Part shown: positions 11,331 to 23,376 of the stretch, piece after piece | Layout of the letters: each line of letters begins with the position of its first letter | How positions within the stretch are numbered: the first letter of the stretch is position 1 | Assembly: GCF_003086295.3 (NCBI RefSeq) | Contig: NC_092050.1 | Coordinates: forward strand, 156,122,699-156,186,698 | Length of the DNA stretch: 64,000 bases | Reading direction: 5' to 3' | Origin: Arachis hypogaea | Taxonomy: Eukaryota > Streptophyta > Magnoliopsida > Fabales > Fabaceae | Notes under the pieces: model-generated | Told to the model about the DNA's origin: nothing | What the model saw: the letters and a program-made list of their open reading frames with translations, nothing else | Database searches by the model: none | Translations under genes and position numbers: made by a program

Positions 11331-14300
11331 ATGTTTTTGGTTTTTATCTTCATTCTCTTCCTCGGTTTTTTTTTTGTTGGGGTGGTGACGGTTGTGGTTG
11401 CCGAAGCTTTGGGAATCTTGTGGATCATTGAACGGGCCATGAAGGACAAAGACAAAATCTCAGCACCCGTCTCATTGGACACTAGTTCGCAAAATGATCC
11501 TATCAATCACCTGACTCTACCTTCGAAAAAGAGGTAAGCTTCATGCTTCCACAATTAATCTTTTTATTCTTATTGTTATTATTTTTTTATTCTGTTGTTA
11601 TTTACATTGTGTTTCATGTAGTAGCTAGCTTGTGTTCTCTCATTTATTTGCGCACCACTTGCTGCTATAGAATTCTTTCTAAAGGAACACTTGTAATTTA
11701 ATCATAGAAAAAAGGGTACAGAATTAATTGCATGTTAAAACGAATTGTGTACTTATGTAGCTTTAAAGTAACTTTAGTATTTTAGTATTGCTTGGAGTAA
11801 TCACTCAAGTTAAGGTAGTTACCATTTCCTGTATGAACATTATTTAGACCTCAAGTTGGTTCCTAAAATGACAAGGGTGATTTTGGTTATCATGATGATA
11901 GTTATTTGATACCCGTCAAAGACTAAATTAATGTGAAAAATATCAAATTCGATATCTGATTCACATTTGGAGCACCAATTACTTTTATTATTTTGATTCA
12001 TTGGCATTTTCTTTCTTTAGGGTGTGATTTGGGTTCTAGAACAATACAAGGTATCAAAGTTCTGGCTGGAAAAGTAAGCTAAAGATCATAAAAGGAAAAG
12101 GGAGGTACTGGAGGTTAGCCCTGTTAAGAAGCATGGGAAGATCAAGGGTGAGTCACTTATTTTCACAGAGCATGATGGTTCGGAGACAGCCATTTGGCTG
12201 AAGGGATGTGTTGTTGAGGCTGTTTCATCATCCAGCCTTCCTTCTAAAAAATGGTAATGTGATGCAGGAAGTCACTTTCGTGATTGCGTGGGGTATAGTT
12301 TCCATTCCTATATCCGAACAACATTGTGATGAGATCATTATTTCAATATCGTTTTCTTTTGTTTGTGGATATGTTACAATGTGAGAGCTTAGTGAGCTAG
12401 CTTGATATAGAGTATTAGGCCAATGATTTATATAGAAAACCAGCATACATTCTCTCGTTCCTTTTAAATCAGTGCATACGAAAATGCATATCATCTTGAT
12501 TGAACATATAATTCACATTGAAAGAAAAACAAAGTTGAAAATGGGTTTATTATGAGTTTTCCTGACTTTGAATTCAAATGGGGATATCTCACTTCCTTTA
12601 CATCTCACATACATCTTAATGAGAAAAACAAGAAAAGTTGTTGCGGCTTGGAACATGGGTATCATACTTCATCTGATGTGGAAAGAAACACTTTGTTATG
12701 TACTCTTGCTTATTTACTTAGAAAATACGGCGCTTCAAGGTCATTTTTTTATGTTGGGTTTTGCAGGGCAAAAAGATACCCGATAAAAGTTGAAAACAAC
12801 AAATCTGTGGTATACCATGGAAGCAAATTGCTTTACATATATCTTGAGACGTCATGGGAAAATGAAGCATGGTGTAAGTCCCTCCGTATGGCTTCACGCG
12901 ATCAGAGTGAAAAACTTAAGTGGTCTAGTCAGTTGTACGAAGAGTGTCATCGAAATCTAGCATCACTAAATATTGAATATCATCCTTTTATCATGAGACC
13001 ATCAGCAGGATCAAGTTTTGATGCCTTAGAAAAGTCCAGTAAGCCTGATGGATCTTCCTCCAGAGTTCCTCAATTTTTGAGTAGAATTACTAAAAAACCG
13101 ACTTCATTCCTTTGCGCAGTTGTCATGAGATTAACATTGGTGTTTTATTTTATTTTTAAAGAGAAATCCTCACTGAAACCTTTCCTTGATTGTGGTTTCT
13201 ATAAGATAAATGTTAGCCCTTTCTATTTTTGGACAGAGGGTATTGACCAATGTGAGAACACCTACTTATTTTGGTGAAGTTATCTGTACAGACATCAATA
13301 TGGGGACTACTCCACCCTCTATCGTTGCAATGAGGGTTCTTCCTATGGAAATGAATGATGTATGCACCTTTGAGGCAGATATTGAATATTCTGGAGGTGC
13401 AGTAGTAGAGATTGAAACAAGGCTTGAAGTTGGTGAACCACAGAACGATAAGGGGACGGAATGCTCAAGCAATGCTGGGGCTGCCCCGTCAGATCTTGAA
13501 GATCTTAGCAATCAGTTGAATCTTGGAGATGGAGTGAATGATTCACAAGAGCCAAAGTAGATGTCAATGGGAACACTGGTAAGCACAAAAATACCGTTAA
13601 ATCAAATACTTAGTTTGCATTTTCTTCGTGTAGTGATTTGTCACATTTTTACTGTATTATTCCTCCCCCCCCCCCCCCCCCCTCTCTTTCAAAAATCAAA
13701 GTGTTGTGGAAAGCATTAAAGTTAAAGATGTCAATTTGTCCTATGCAGACGTGTCTAAAGTTTCTAGGAGTACATCTTCCTCATTTTATGGATCAAAATG
13801 GAAATCTATGTTAAATTCTCTTGCCAAGCATGTTTCACAGGTAGTATCTATTATTCCGTACTTTTTTTTCCCCCACAATTCTGTTTATTCAACCTGAAAA
13901 AAATGGGAGAATACATAGGTACATGAGGGCAAGAGATCTTTATAAGAACAATAAACAACAGAGAAAAACAACTAGTATGACTGATTGTGTAAATTATCTT
14001 TAATTCTATTATATTCTAACATGTCCGTATTTCGGTTACCTCTATGTGGATTTTTTTTTTACATATAATAAGACACTTAAACTCTTAAAAGTTATGTCAC
14101 TGCAAATTTTGCCTTTGAGCATTTTCATGTTGATAGATACACATGTTTACACATCAAATCATTATCATAGTTATAAACAGCTATAGCTTTGTTATGGTCG
14201 AAGTAACGGGTTATTCCTTTCTAAAGGTTCCTCTCACTTTGGCAATAAGGATAGTATCCCTCAAAGGGACAATGCGTTTACAACTAAAGCCCCCTCCTTC

Positions 14301-15257
14301 TGATAATTTGTGGTATGGTTTCACATTAATGCCTGATATAGACTTCAACCTGGAATCATGTGTTAGAGATCACAAAATAACTAATGCACGCATCGCCCTG
14401 TTCCTGCTCAATCGACTTAAGGTATGATAGCCCCATTTCCATTTGGTTAAGTTATGAATGAATTTTGGTTAAAGATCAATGTTTAACCTGCTGCTGTTTT
14501 TAGAATTTACATTCTTTAGATATATCTATGTTTCTTTCTCTTTTAAAGTTTGCTTAGAGGGTGCATGTTCCTTGTTCTCTATGTTGTAACTTGTATAGTC
14601 CGACAAGCCTTCAACTTTGCATGTCTTTCTGAAAAGATTATAGTATCTCTACAGGAAGCAAACTGAGAAGCTTTAGTGCTCCCGAACTCTGAGTGCATAA
14701 GCATTTCATGGATGCTGGCTGAAAAGGAGAATTGGATTCCTCGGACTGTTGCTCCATACATGTGGGTTAAACAAGAATGTGGACACGATACCTCTGCTTC
14801 AAATGATAGCACAAGGATATCAGTTGGTTCGGGGCTAACACCCCAAAACCAACATGGGGCCAAGTCTATAGTAGAACCAGTTAGGAAATCGTTTTCTTTC
14901 GGATGAGCATCATCTTCCTCTTGTCCAATAGTATTAAAGAGCAGCAGCCAAAGTTTTGACCAACTGTCAACACCTTTTCTAGAGGCTTACATAATGCAAG
15001 AAACTGAGGATTTGAAAGAACTTCCAGCATCTTCCATAGAGAATGAGAATAGAGATGAAACACGGGAAGAGAAGACAGAGGATATTACTGTCTATCAACC
15101 ACAAACACTCTATTCTCTGCTTATGGATAAACAAGTTAGTCCATCTGAACAGAAAAAAATCGGGAAGAGGGAAAAGATGTTTGATTTGCGAAAGAGGATG
15201 AGCGAGAAGTTGGAAGAAAAGAGGCGTCACTTTGTTGAAAAGATGAGAGGACCATGA
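11331..15257 (+). pseudogene. TEX2/Nvj2-like SMP-domain protein gene, decayed
   Basis: Members are ER-anchored lipid-transfer proteins of membrane contact sites with a TM segment, PH-like region and SMP domain. Exon 1 (11331-11533) encodes an N-terminal hydrophobic segment ending VVVAEALGILWIIERA. Exon 2 (12021-12253) and exon 3 (from 12767) give the PH-like part (KRYPIKVENNKSVVYHGSK, LYIYLETSWENEAWCKSL). Exon 4 (from 13237) and the exon around 14230-14420 give SMP sequence (RTPTYFGEVICTDIN, EADIEYSGG, LTLAIRIVSLKGTMRLQL). The C-terminus ends MSEKLEEKRR...FVEKMRGP. Lesions: TAA at 12075-12077, TGA at 14664-14666, frame breaks at the exon 1/2 join, near 13555 and near 14900, and apparent loss of the codons linking PH and SMP regions. 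The TGA is present in both assembled copies. Confidence 0.75.
13665..13682. repeat. C18 homopolymer
   Basis: Eighteen consecutive C in an intron of the SMP gene, about 100 bp before the point where the right-hand contig begins (13788 equivalent). Such runs are hard to sequence. Confidence 0.9.
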
Positions 15258-15988
15258 GAAAATGAGAACAAAAGTAGAGATCAGAACTCTGATTTCTGTT
15301 ACTGATTTGTTGATCATGTCAGATATTAGCAACCATTCTTAAAAGAATCTTTTGATTGATGAATTGTACATCTTATAGGTTCTTAGAGGATCTAATTTAA
15401 CTAGATGTATACTTTACTAAGTGACAGAAATTACTGTTAATGCATTCCATGGAGTTACAAATCCACAGGGTAACATAGAAGATTCATTTAATTGTTGATT
15501 AACAAATTATATGACACAGACATGCCATAGAGATTACAGAGAAATGATATACAGATTCATATACCCTCTCATTTGAAGGGTGAGTTTCTTTTCAATTTTG
15601 TTTTGTTTGCTTACATTTTCTCTTTGCTCCTATCAGTGCTTATCACATATAGGGTTTGTCACACAAATAAAAACTTCCATCTTGCTAAGCTTAATAAACA
15701 AGTTATTGCCCTACAGACAATACTAAGATTTTGCACTAAAATATGCCTTTGGAAGGGAAGCCTTGAAGCAACAGTTGAGCTTCAATGTCGTGAGTTCAAG
15801 CCGTGAAGTCAGCCATTGACGCAATTGTTAGGTTAGGCCGCCTACATTATCGGATAGAAATGGCAGAAAATTGCAGTTTCTGCTGTTGACAAGTTGGTTA
15901 AAAAAGGCGTTAAGTTAGTTGACAACTGTAAGTCAATGCAGCAGATGTCAGTGCAGTTAGTGTGGCTGTTTTATAAGATTTTACAATG
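15258..15988. other. 3' flank of the SMP gene, no further gene
   Basis: Presumably 3' UTR and spacer up to the left TIR of the Mutator-like element. The 77-codon frame at 15573-15806 has no recognisable content. Confidence 0.5.
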
Positions 15989-16409
15989 AGTAAATGCCCA
16001 AAATGGTCCCTGAATATCAAATTGGTATTCAATTTAGTCCTTGATTTTTGTAAATGACCAACTAAATCCCTTAAATTCAGAAACGTGCGTCTCCGTTAGT
16101 CCCTCGCAGAAGTGCCGTCTAAACGTTGCTGATGTGGAACGTTAACTGCCATGTGGGCATTCCAGCTGTATGCTGATGTGTGCTGATGTGTGCCAAGGTT
16201 GAATTTGATTCAAATTGGTATCTGGAATTGCCTAATATTACCCAAATTAGTCCATTTCAATTATAAAACCCTAATTGTCTTCCCTTCTTCAAACTGTATG
16301 CTATGTTCTTCTGTTCTTCGACTCTCCTTCTCTTCTTCGAGTCTCCTTCTCTTCTTTGACCTCTCTTCTTCGCCCTAAAACCCAAATTGATTTCTTGTCT
16401 GTGTGAGTG

Positions 16410-16932
16410 ATGATGGCTGGTGGCGAGAAAAGCCAAAGTAGCTCAAGTAGGAACAACTCTGCAGGCAGACCTTATGGCAACAAAGGAATGCGCAATAGGG
16501 GAGGTAAGAACGCTGTTTTCTGTAATTGCAGGCTTCGAACGGTGATGAAGTACTCAACAATGGCAGAAAATCCTGGTAGACCATTTTATGGTTGTCCCAA
16601 CTATGAGGTAAGGTTATGGCTGTGAAGAAAATGTTAAGATGGTTTGAGTTTGAGTTTGGATTCACCTGCAATTTTTACTTTGCAGTATGGAATTCATTGT
16701 AATTTTTTTTGCTAGGCTGATGGATGTGAAGAATAAGTTTGTGCAACACCCATTCCACTAGAAGTTTTGCATGAGTTATGTTGGAGGATGACAAGCTTGG
16801 AGAGTGATGTTAAGACCGTGAAGATGATGACAATAGTGCTGCTGGCTTTTGTAGTTACTTTTGGTGTGTGTTTAGGTTTTAGTTTGTTGGGGTTTATATT
16901 CAACAAATGATGATTATGTTATGAAATTTTAA
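16410..16932 (+). CDS. GRF zinc-finger/membrane protein of the MULE (left copy)
   Basis: Two exons, 16410-16607 and 16686-16932, with a GAG|GTAAGG donor and TTTGCAG acceptor, phase 0. The predicted protein is about 147 residues. It has a Ser/Asn/Gly-rich start, then a GRF-type zinc finger at residues about 38-75 (CNCRLRTVMKYS, NPGRPFYGCPNYE and, across the splice, HCNFF), giving the four zinc ligands. A short charged helix follows, then one membrane segment (about 112-134: MTIVLLAFVVTFGVCLGLV) and a short tail. GRF fingers are ssDNA/RNA-binding modules in other proteins. In this copy exon 2 carries run-length differences (T8 instead of T7 near 16703, others near 16752 and 16876) that break the frame. 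The right copy has an intact exon 2. Role in transposition unknown. Confidence 0.7.
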
Positions 16933-17356
16933 GTGGTATGTAATGTCTTGATGAAGATGGAATGAAATGAAATGAAACACTAATTTGACATGAGTTCAAC
17001 TCTTGATGCTGTACTTATTCTGCTAAAATTGTGTTCAACTAAACCAGAAAGAGATAAATCATAACATGAACTAAACCAAAAACTTCATTAATTTAACATA
17101 ACTAATTCTGGAATATGGAACAAGTGTTGTTTATGCTAAAGCACATTGTGCATAACATACTATCACAACCCAAAACATCATAGGCCATAACAACATTCAA
17201 AGGCCATGCATACAGGTTTCAAAGGTTACATTACAAAAAGACAGGATTGTTTAACCATAGCATTCAACTACAACAACATAAACTCAAAAAGCCACTACAC
17301 TTTGTGCTAGTTAGACATTTTTCTTGGTGGGTTGAATCCTGGAGTTGGAACAAATT

Positions 17357-20300
17357 TCAAGAGGCCAGTTTTTCAGAGGTTGCTGCACTAGCTCCTTGAA
17401 TAGTCTCTCTTGAAATCTCAGTTGGATGTAGAGCAGCCGCAATAGTAGCAGCAGTGGATGAAGTTGTCCTCTTGACAGGGAGTTTGTCTATGTGTCTCTC
17501 ACTTTTAGTTCTCAGATGTCCTTTCTTGGCATTCTTTATAGTCTTTGCAGCCTATGATATCAATAACAACAATAATCATATTAGCTGACCAAAAACATAT
17601 CCTCTCAAGTTAACAAGAAAATGGATTTGTTTGTTTCCTGATTTATTAACTCAAGCTCTAATTTTGATTAATGTTTTTAATACTATTATTACCTGAGTTG
17701 CAGGTTCTTGTCCTCCTTCAGCACCAACCTCACATTCTTCAGTAACAACCTCACCTTCGTTACCTTTAGAACCAGTGTCACCCTTATTTGCACTATCTTC
17801 AGCAGCCTTTGTAGCAGCTGCTAGCTCATCAGCCTTTTGTTTCTTTTCTATTCTACAATTCCTTGTTATGTGACCAACATCTCCACATGTCCCGCAGGTG
17901 AATTTGCCATATTTTCTCTTCAATTTTGTTGCAGTGCGCTCTTGGCTCCCCCGAAAAGGTGCCTCATGTGCATCTTTTTTTCTCGCATAATGTGATGGCC
18001 TACCACGAGGTTTGCTCCTTACAGGTGGTAAACAATGGAGGTATTCTGATGTTTTCCACAACTGTTGGCCTCTTACCGGGTTGATATGGTATTCATAAGT
18101 CTTGTTGTATGAGCCCATTGTTAGCCATGCATGGACATAATTCTCGGGTCTACCATTCATGACTGAAATTGCAGCTATTGCATGACGACAAGGTAACCCT
18201 AGCACATAATAAATTTGAGTAACTAAGTGTGTTGATAGGTATACTACCGTGAAATTACAAAAAAAAAATAAAAATAAAATAAAATATAACTTACCCGATA
18301 ACTGCCAAGACCTACAGCTACATGTTTGGTTTCCCAAATCAACCACCACATTATGTGGTTCACCATGCACTTCAAACATGACTTCAGCCGCATCTCCAGA
18401 CCACATTGGTGTATGATACCTGCTGTAATGCCTTTCCTTTGCAAGTCTACTTTGTTGAATCGGAGGTAAGTGTCCCACATGGCTAGAGAGTTTCAGTTTG
18501 TTCATTGCCATTCTAGTTATGGCATACCTCCTAACCTCCTCCAGTAAAGTCAAGACGGGCTTGCATCTGTATGGTTTGGTGGCAGCGTTGAACACCTCAC
18601 ACATGTTGTTGTAGACATTGTCAACCTTTGGAAAGTCCTTGTAGTGAGCCCTGGTCCATGCCTGCCTAGGAAACTTGTCTAAATATGCCCACGCCTTCTC
18701 ATTCACCCTCTTTATAGACTGTATATGTCCGTTGAATTCCTAGACAGTCATTGCTCTAACACACTTCCAAAGCAAACTCTTCAAGTGTGAGTCCTTCCAT
18801 TGTTTCTGAAAGTTTTGCCAAAGGTGCCACGCACAGAAGCAGTGATGCGCACCTGGCATAACCTCACGCAATGCTGGAATTAAACCCTACAAGATAACAA
18901 AATAGTCACTTAAAAACATGAGCAAATAACAAATTCTTGATTTTTACGAGTTATATAATAATAAATTGAAAAACAGGGTCTAATTTGAACTTATGCGCTT
19001 AAGAATTCTTAAATTCTGCAATTGGAATAACAATAGTAGACTAAATGAAGTTGATTGCATAAAAAATCCAGCAAGGCTAATCAAGTTTTTAACCAAGTTT
19101 CTATACTATACAAATCCAGCAAGGCTAGTACAATGCTATTTGAAACAAATTGAAATTAAAATGAATTATTTTGTTCTGAATCAATTATTAATATACAAAA
19201 TAGTCCTTCAAATTTTGTTCATTAATTCAAAATGGTCCTTAAAATCATATAACGTGCCTCTAATTGAAGCATATAGGTTACCTTCTGCATGTCAGAGATG
19301 AAGCACCAACCATGCTCTGTCTGATCTCCAATGTCTTCATGCAAGAGCTCCAAGAACCATGCAATTGGGTACACATGATTATTCGCGTTCTGACCCATGG
19401 CACACAGCAGCCATCCTCCATAATAGGTCTTCAAAAAAGCCCCATCAAGTCCTATCAAGGGTCTACAGCCACCCACAAAACCTTTCTTGCATCCATGCAA
19501 ACAGACATAAAACCTTTCAAATACACCTTCTCCATTAGGCATTGGACTAACACCCAACTTGACAGTTGAAACCGGATTAGATCTCAATAGCTCCTCTGCA
19601 TAATCTCTGAGTTTAGCATATTCTGCAGCTTCATCACCCCTTACTATTTTTCTTGCATCACCCAAAGCTCTTGTAATTGTAGTCCTAGACAGTTGTATTC
19701 TAGTTTTTGCTTTAAAGTAATTAAAAACCTCACAGTGTCTAAATGTTGGGAGCTTCCTAACCTTCTTAACAAGTACATCAGTTACCCAAGACCTAGTTGC
19801 ACATCTATTCTTGAAAGTTCTCTCACATGTATGATCATCATTAAAGGTCTTAATCCGCCAACATCCATTCGGTTTGCTATAAGAACAAAACACCATCCAG
19901 GGACAATCTTCATTCTTGCATACCACCCTACATCTAGTAGTATCATTTTTCTTGTACCTTACACCCCTACCCTCTTGTAATGTATAATTTCTAACCCCTT
20001 TCTTAAAAACATCCCTAGTGGTAAACTCCATACCTAGCTCTAATCTCACATGTCCAAACTTGGCAGTATCATTGAAGATGAGATTCACAGCTGGGTCTAC
20101 TTCATCCTCAAAGTCTGGTGGAGTCTTCAGTTCATCAGATTTCCAGCTATCATCAGAAAAAGACACTGCCATACAGATTCATGCATTACATCACCAACAG
20201 AAAAAGAATGAAATCAACACATATGCACATTAATTGTAATATACGTTATATACATTGCAAGTTTTCTTCTTTCTCATCATCATCTACCTCCTTCTCATAA

Positions 20301-21596
20301 TCAGATGCATCCATTGAAGGGGGACGAGAAGTATCTTCATCATTAATAACCTTTTTCTTGCCTTTGTCATTGTCACTGCCAGTCTTCCTTTTTCTCCTAT
20401 CGCTGGTAGGACCAACATCATCATTGTTGTCACTGCTTGAGTCCACAGAGTCAAGTGGCATGTGTGGCTTGTATAAACTGTCCTCTGCAGACTCATAAGA
20501 ATCAGATGAGCTATCAATATTCAAATGAACTGGCTCCTTGCTTGCTTGTTTCCTCCAACCTTGTGATCTTGTGATATACCTTCTTAGCATTTTTGTAGAT
20601 GTATTGAATTTAAAGTTAATAGGCTTGGATTGTTTCTTTAATGCGCTGTCTTTTTTTTATTTGTGCATTGTTGGTTGAGGGAGTGGGTTGAGAGCAAACT
20701 TTCTGAGATATGAGTTTAGATGTAATGGGATTTGGTTGGGATAGAGATTTAGGGAACTTCGCCTGTGAACATGATTTGTGGACATTAAAATTGAGGGCAG
20801 TTGATTTTCGTGGAATGGGATTGGAGGGAGTGGGCTAAGGGGCAGTGGGCTTGGGAACAATGGGCTTGGAGGCAGTGGGCTAGAGGGCAATGGGCTTGGG
20901 AGCAATGGGCTATGTCACAGTGGGCTGGGGGCAGTGGGCTTGGGAACAATGGGCTTGGAGGCAGTGGGCTGGGGGCAATGGGCTTGGGAGCAATGGGTTG
21001 TGTCACAGTGGGCTGGGGGCAGTGGGCTTGGAAGTAATGGGCTTGGAGGCAGTAGGCTGGGGGGCAGTGGGTTGGGGGCAGTGGGTAGGGGACAGTGGAC
21101 TTGGTGCAGTGGATTTCAGTTCAACTGGGATAAAGGTAATTGGTTCTTCAAGTTGACTTAATATTGTGCTGGTTTTCTTCACAGATTCAACACCTTCTAC
21201 TCTATCTTCTTCCATGCCTTCCATTCCGACCTTCTGGCCTTTAGCATGATCCTCGTCAGGCAACTCCATTACATCAATTATATCCGGAATCGAAGGTCCG
21301 TGCTCAAAATAGATGTGGATGATGTTGTTATTCTCATGACAGTGCTTGATCATACTAACAAGGTCCTGGTCCACTTGCAATCTCCTAAGACCAAACTCCA
21401 ACCTATCTTTAGGGTCCAAAAACCAACATGCTTCAGCCTTAGCATACCCCAATTCTCTATAATAACCTGTTACCGCAAACATGTCAAGATAGTCTTCATC
21501 GACTCCAACCCATTCATCATACAAGTCAGATGTGTAGATAAAATTTCCACCAGGATCTGTCTCAAACGTTCCACCATGGTGGAAAACAAGTTTCAA
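17357..21596 (-). CDS. MURA-type MULE transposase (left copy)
   Basis: Cuts and joins the element ends in the nucleus. Exons on the minus strand include 21596 to about 20785 (PB1-like N-terminus, then Pro-rich repeats), 20590 to about 20246 (acidic, Ser/Asp-rich), about 20172-19282, 18886-18295, 18198-17693 and 17551-17357, with GT/AG sites at the last joins. Domains in order: MuDR DNA-binding region (GMEFTTRDVFKKGVRNY, CRVVCKNEDCPW), MULE catalytic core (GLDGAFLK with the first Asp, FISDMQK, and the C-x2-H motif in CFCAWH), SWIM finger split by an intron (CSCRSW...LPCRHA), and a CCHC knuckle (CGTCGDVGHITRNC). A TAG stop at 18740-18742 (MTV*EFNG) interrupts it in both copies, so it is probably inactive. 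A one-base loss near 21075 breaks the Pro-rich part only in this copy. Confidence 0.85.
20820..21110 (-). repeat. 15-bp coding minisatellite in the transposase N-terminal half
   Basis: Plus strand shows units of the form CAGTGGGCTTGGGAA / CAATGGGCTTGGAGG. On the coding strand they read as five-residue repeats of the P-[IL]-x-P-[SK] type (for example PIAPKPIAPSPLPPSPL). It links the PB1-like region to the acidic segment. The length differs by one base between the two assembled copies near 21075. Confidence 0.9.
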
Positions 21597-22148
21597 TCAA
21601 TCAGGCATCTTAAGTTTACAGCACAATGCACAAAACAGACAGGATTAATCATTTTGTCGCAAAACGGTATATTGCAAAGAACTAGAAATCAACTATATTT
21701 ATAATAAGAATGCATATATTTACTTCCTATTGACTATAACTTAAACCAGATTATGATTTATGTGGTTACAAATTTCATATTAGAAACCTTAAACCCTAAC
21801 ATTTGCGCCATCAACAACCACAACATTCTAAACCACTCCCTTACATATACAACAACGCATTCACACATAAGTATCAAGAACCCTCAATGAAATACAAAAA
21901 ATGGAAGAGAATGATCAACTTGAACTGTTACCTCTCACCGTCGACAGTGTACGAAGGTGATGCTTCGTCGATAACTCCTTCACTGACCGGAGAGAACAGC
22001 TTCTACGAATGATCTTCGGCGAGCAAACGTGAGTGGGAAGTATGGGAGAATGAACGGACAGAGAAGAAGACAAAGCTTTTCTGAAGTTTTGGTGGGAAAC
22101 GTTGAAGTGGAAGGGGGGACCAACAAGAATTGTTTATTCAAAGGGGGA

Positions 22149-22212
22149 GAAGATGTTATTTGAAACGACGTCGTTTTACACAGTTAGGGCATCCACTCCT
22201 TCAACGACGTCG
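22149..22212. promoter_or_regulatory. Two AACGACGTCGTT palindromes near the right TIR
   Basis: The 12-bp perfect palindrome occurs twice about 50 bp apart, just inside the right TIR and upstream of the transposase gene. Its core, GACGTC, is a classic plant bZIP binding core. Whether host factors or the transposase bind here is not known. The same pair is in the right copy near 37457-37520. Confidence 0.45.
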
Positions 22213-22639
22213 TTTAATGGAATTCCCACATGGTAGTTAACGTTCCACATCAGTAACGTTTAGACGGCACTTCTGTGAGGGACTAACGGAGACGCACGTT
22301 TCTGAATTTAAGGGATTTATTTGGTCATTTACAAAAATCAAGGACTAAATTGAATACCGATTTGAAATTCAGGGACTATTTTGGGCATTTACTAATTGAT
22401 GAGAATGATGATTTCTTACTATTAACTCGACATTATTCTCCTACTATATATAACAATTAAATAATGATCGATTTCAATCAATAAAACAACAAAACTTGCA
22501 TTATTTTATGTGAAGAGCAACCTCTATATGGTAATTACATTATTATCTATAGCAGAATGTCTTTAATTTCTATGAGACTCAATGCACTGATTTAGATAGT
22601 CTCCAAAGAAGACAACAATTTGTGATCCATCGAGCAGTC

Positions 22640-23376
22640 AGCAAGGATTGTGAAATTATTATCCTATAGGCTTAACACTGTCCGAAAGGAAAACATGATT
22701 TAGTGAACTTAATATAGAAATTAAAATTTATGTCATGTACTTATTGCTCTAAGACAAAACCAAACTCCCCTTGCTAATCTTGTACAGCTGACTCTACAAC
22801 AATCTTTATAAATTTTTCTCCAAACTCTGACCATTCAGCTTTGATTTTTTCCCGGTTTACCTTTGCCAAGTCATGCTCATGTTGCAAATGCGGTACTTCC
22901 TCCTTCTTCACGTCCATTCGAGCTTTGAGTGCCTTTTCTTCCACATAGACATCTCTCTTTCTCTTTCGAGTCGTATTCTGTTCTTTTTGAGAAGTTATGA
23001 TGTTAGCATTCATAATTCTGATTTGCTTTTCTAGATCCTCTTTCATTTCCTCCAAACATACCAACTTTTGCCTTAGCACTTTTTCTGTTGCCTCCGTGTC
23101 AGGGAACTGATTCTTGTTATTTTCAAGGTCAGTTTTTAAGTTATCAGCTCTCTACAGTTATAAAGCAGTGGACTCAATTTTCATATTTGCTTCAATGTAG
23201 CTACTACTACAATGTGCAAACACAGTTGAAGTTTCAAATATCAATGCTCTCATTGCTCCTAATAAACCATCATTAGCAGAAAAACTGGAGAGATAATCTA
23301 AGCTGGTTTTCATGATGTTGCAATGTTGACCATCCCAGAACACTGAAGCATCATTATTATTGATGGTGAAGTCTAG
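22640..23376 (-). pseudogene. 3' part of an unrecognised coiled-coil gene (left copy)
   Basis: Minus-strand reading gives LDYLSSFSANDGLLGAMRAL and TVFAHCSSSYIEANMKIEST, then a strongly charged heptad-rich C-terminus of about 100 residues (22774-23079, with EEMKEDLEKQIRIMNANI, TRKRKRDVYVEEKALKAR and KIKAEWSEFGEKF) ending in a stop at 22774. The C-terminus is very likely a coiled coil. I cannot name the family. The 5' part is replaced at about 23376 by PPR-derived sequence. A diverged second copy lies at 44485-44810, lacking the coiled-coil exon. Confidence 0.55.

Larger units (their letters stand above)
15989..22393 (-). mobile_element. Two-gene Mutator-like element (left copy)
   Basis: Terminal inverted repeats of about 170 bp: 15989-16159 begins AGTAAATGCCCAAAAT, and 22222-22393 is its inverse. 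They contain matching blocks such as CCCTTAAATTCAGAAACG and AGTGCCGTCTAAACG. Inside are a MURA-type transposase on the minus strand and a small GRF zinc-finger gene on the plus strand, converging near 17.0-17.4 kb. No clean 9-bp target duplication is visible in the flanks, so the insertion is not recent. Total 6405 bp, the size of an autonomous element. Confidence 0.9.

Noticed and set aside
19222..20172. ATG at 20172 as the true transposase start
   Set aside because: The preceding ATGGCAG ends in an AG acceptor and an acidic exon upstream continues the protein, so this ATG is probably at a splice junction.
20801..21161. Plus-strand Gly/Leu/Trp-rich ORFs
   Set aside because: Antisense shadows of the Pro-rich coding repeat of the transposase.
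15980..22402. A 9-bp target duplication for the MULE
   Set aside because: Flanks TTTACAATG and AATTGATGA do not match well enough, so none is claimed.
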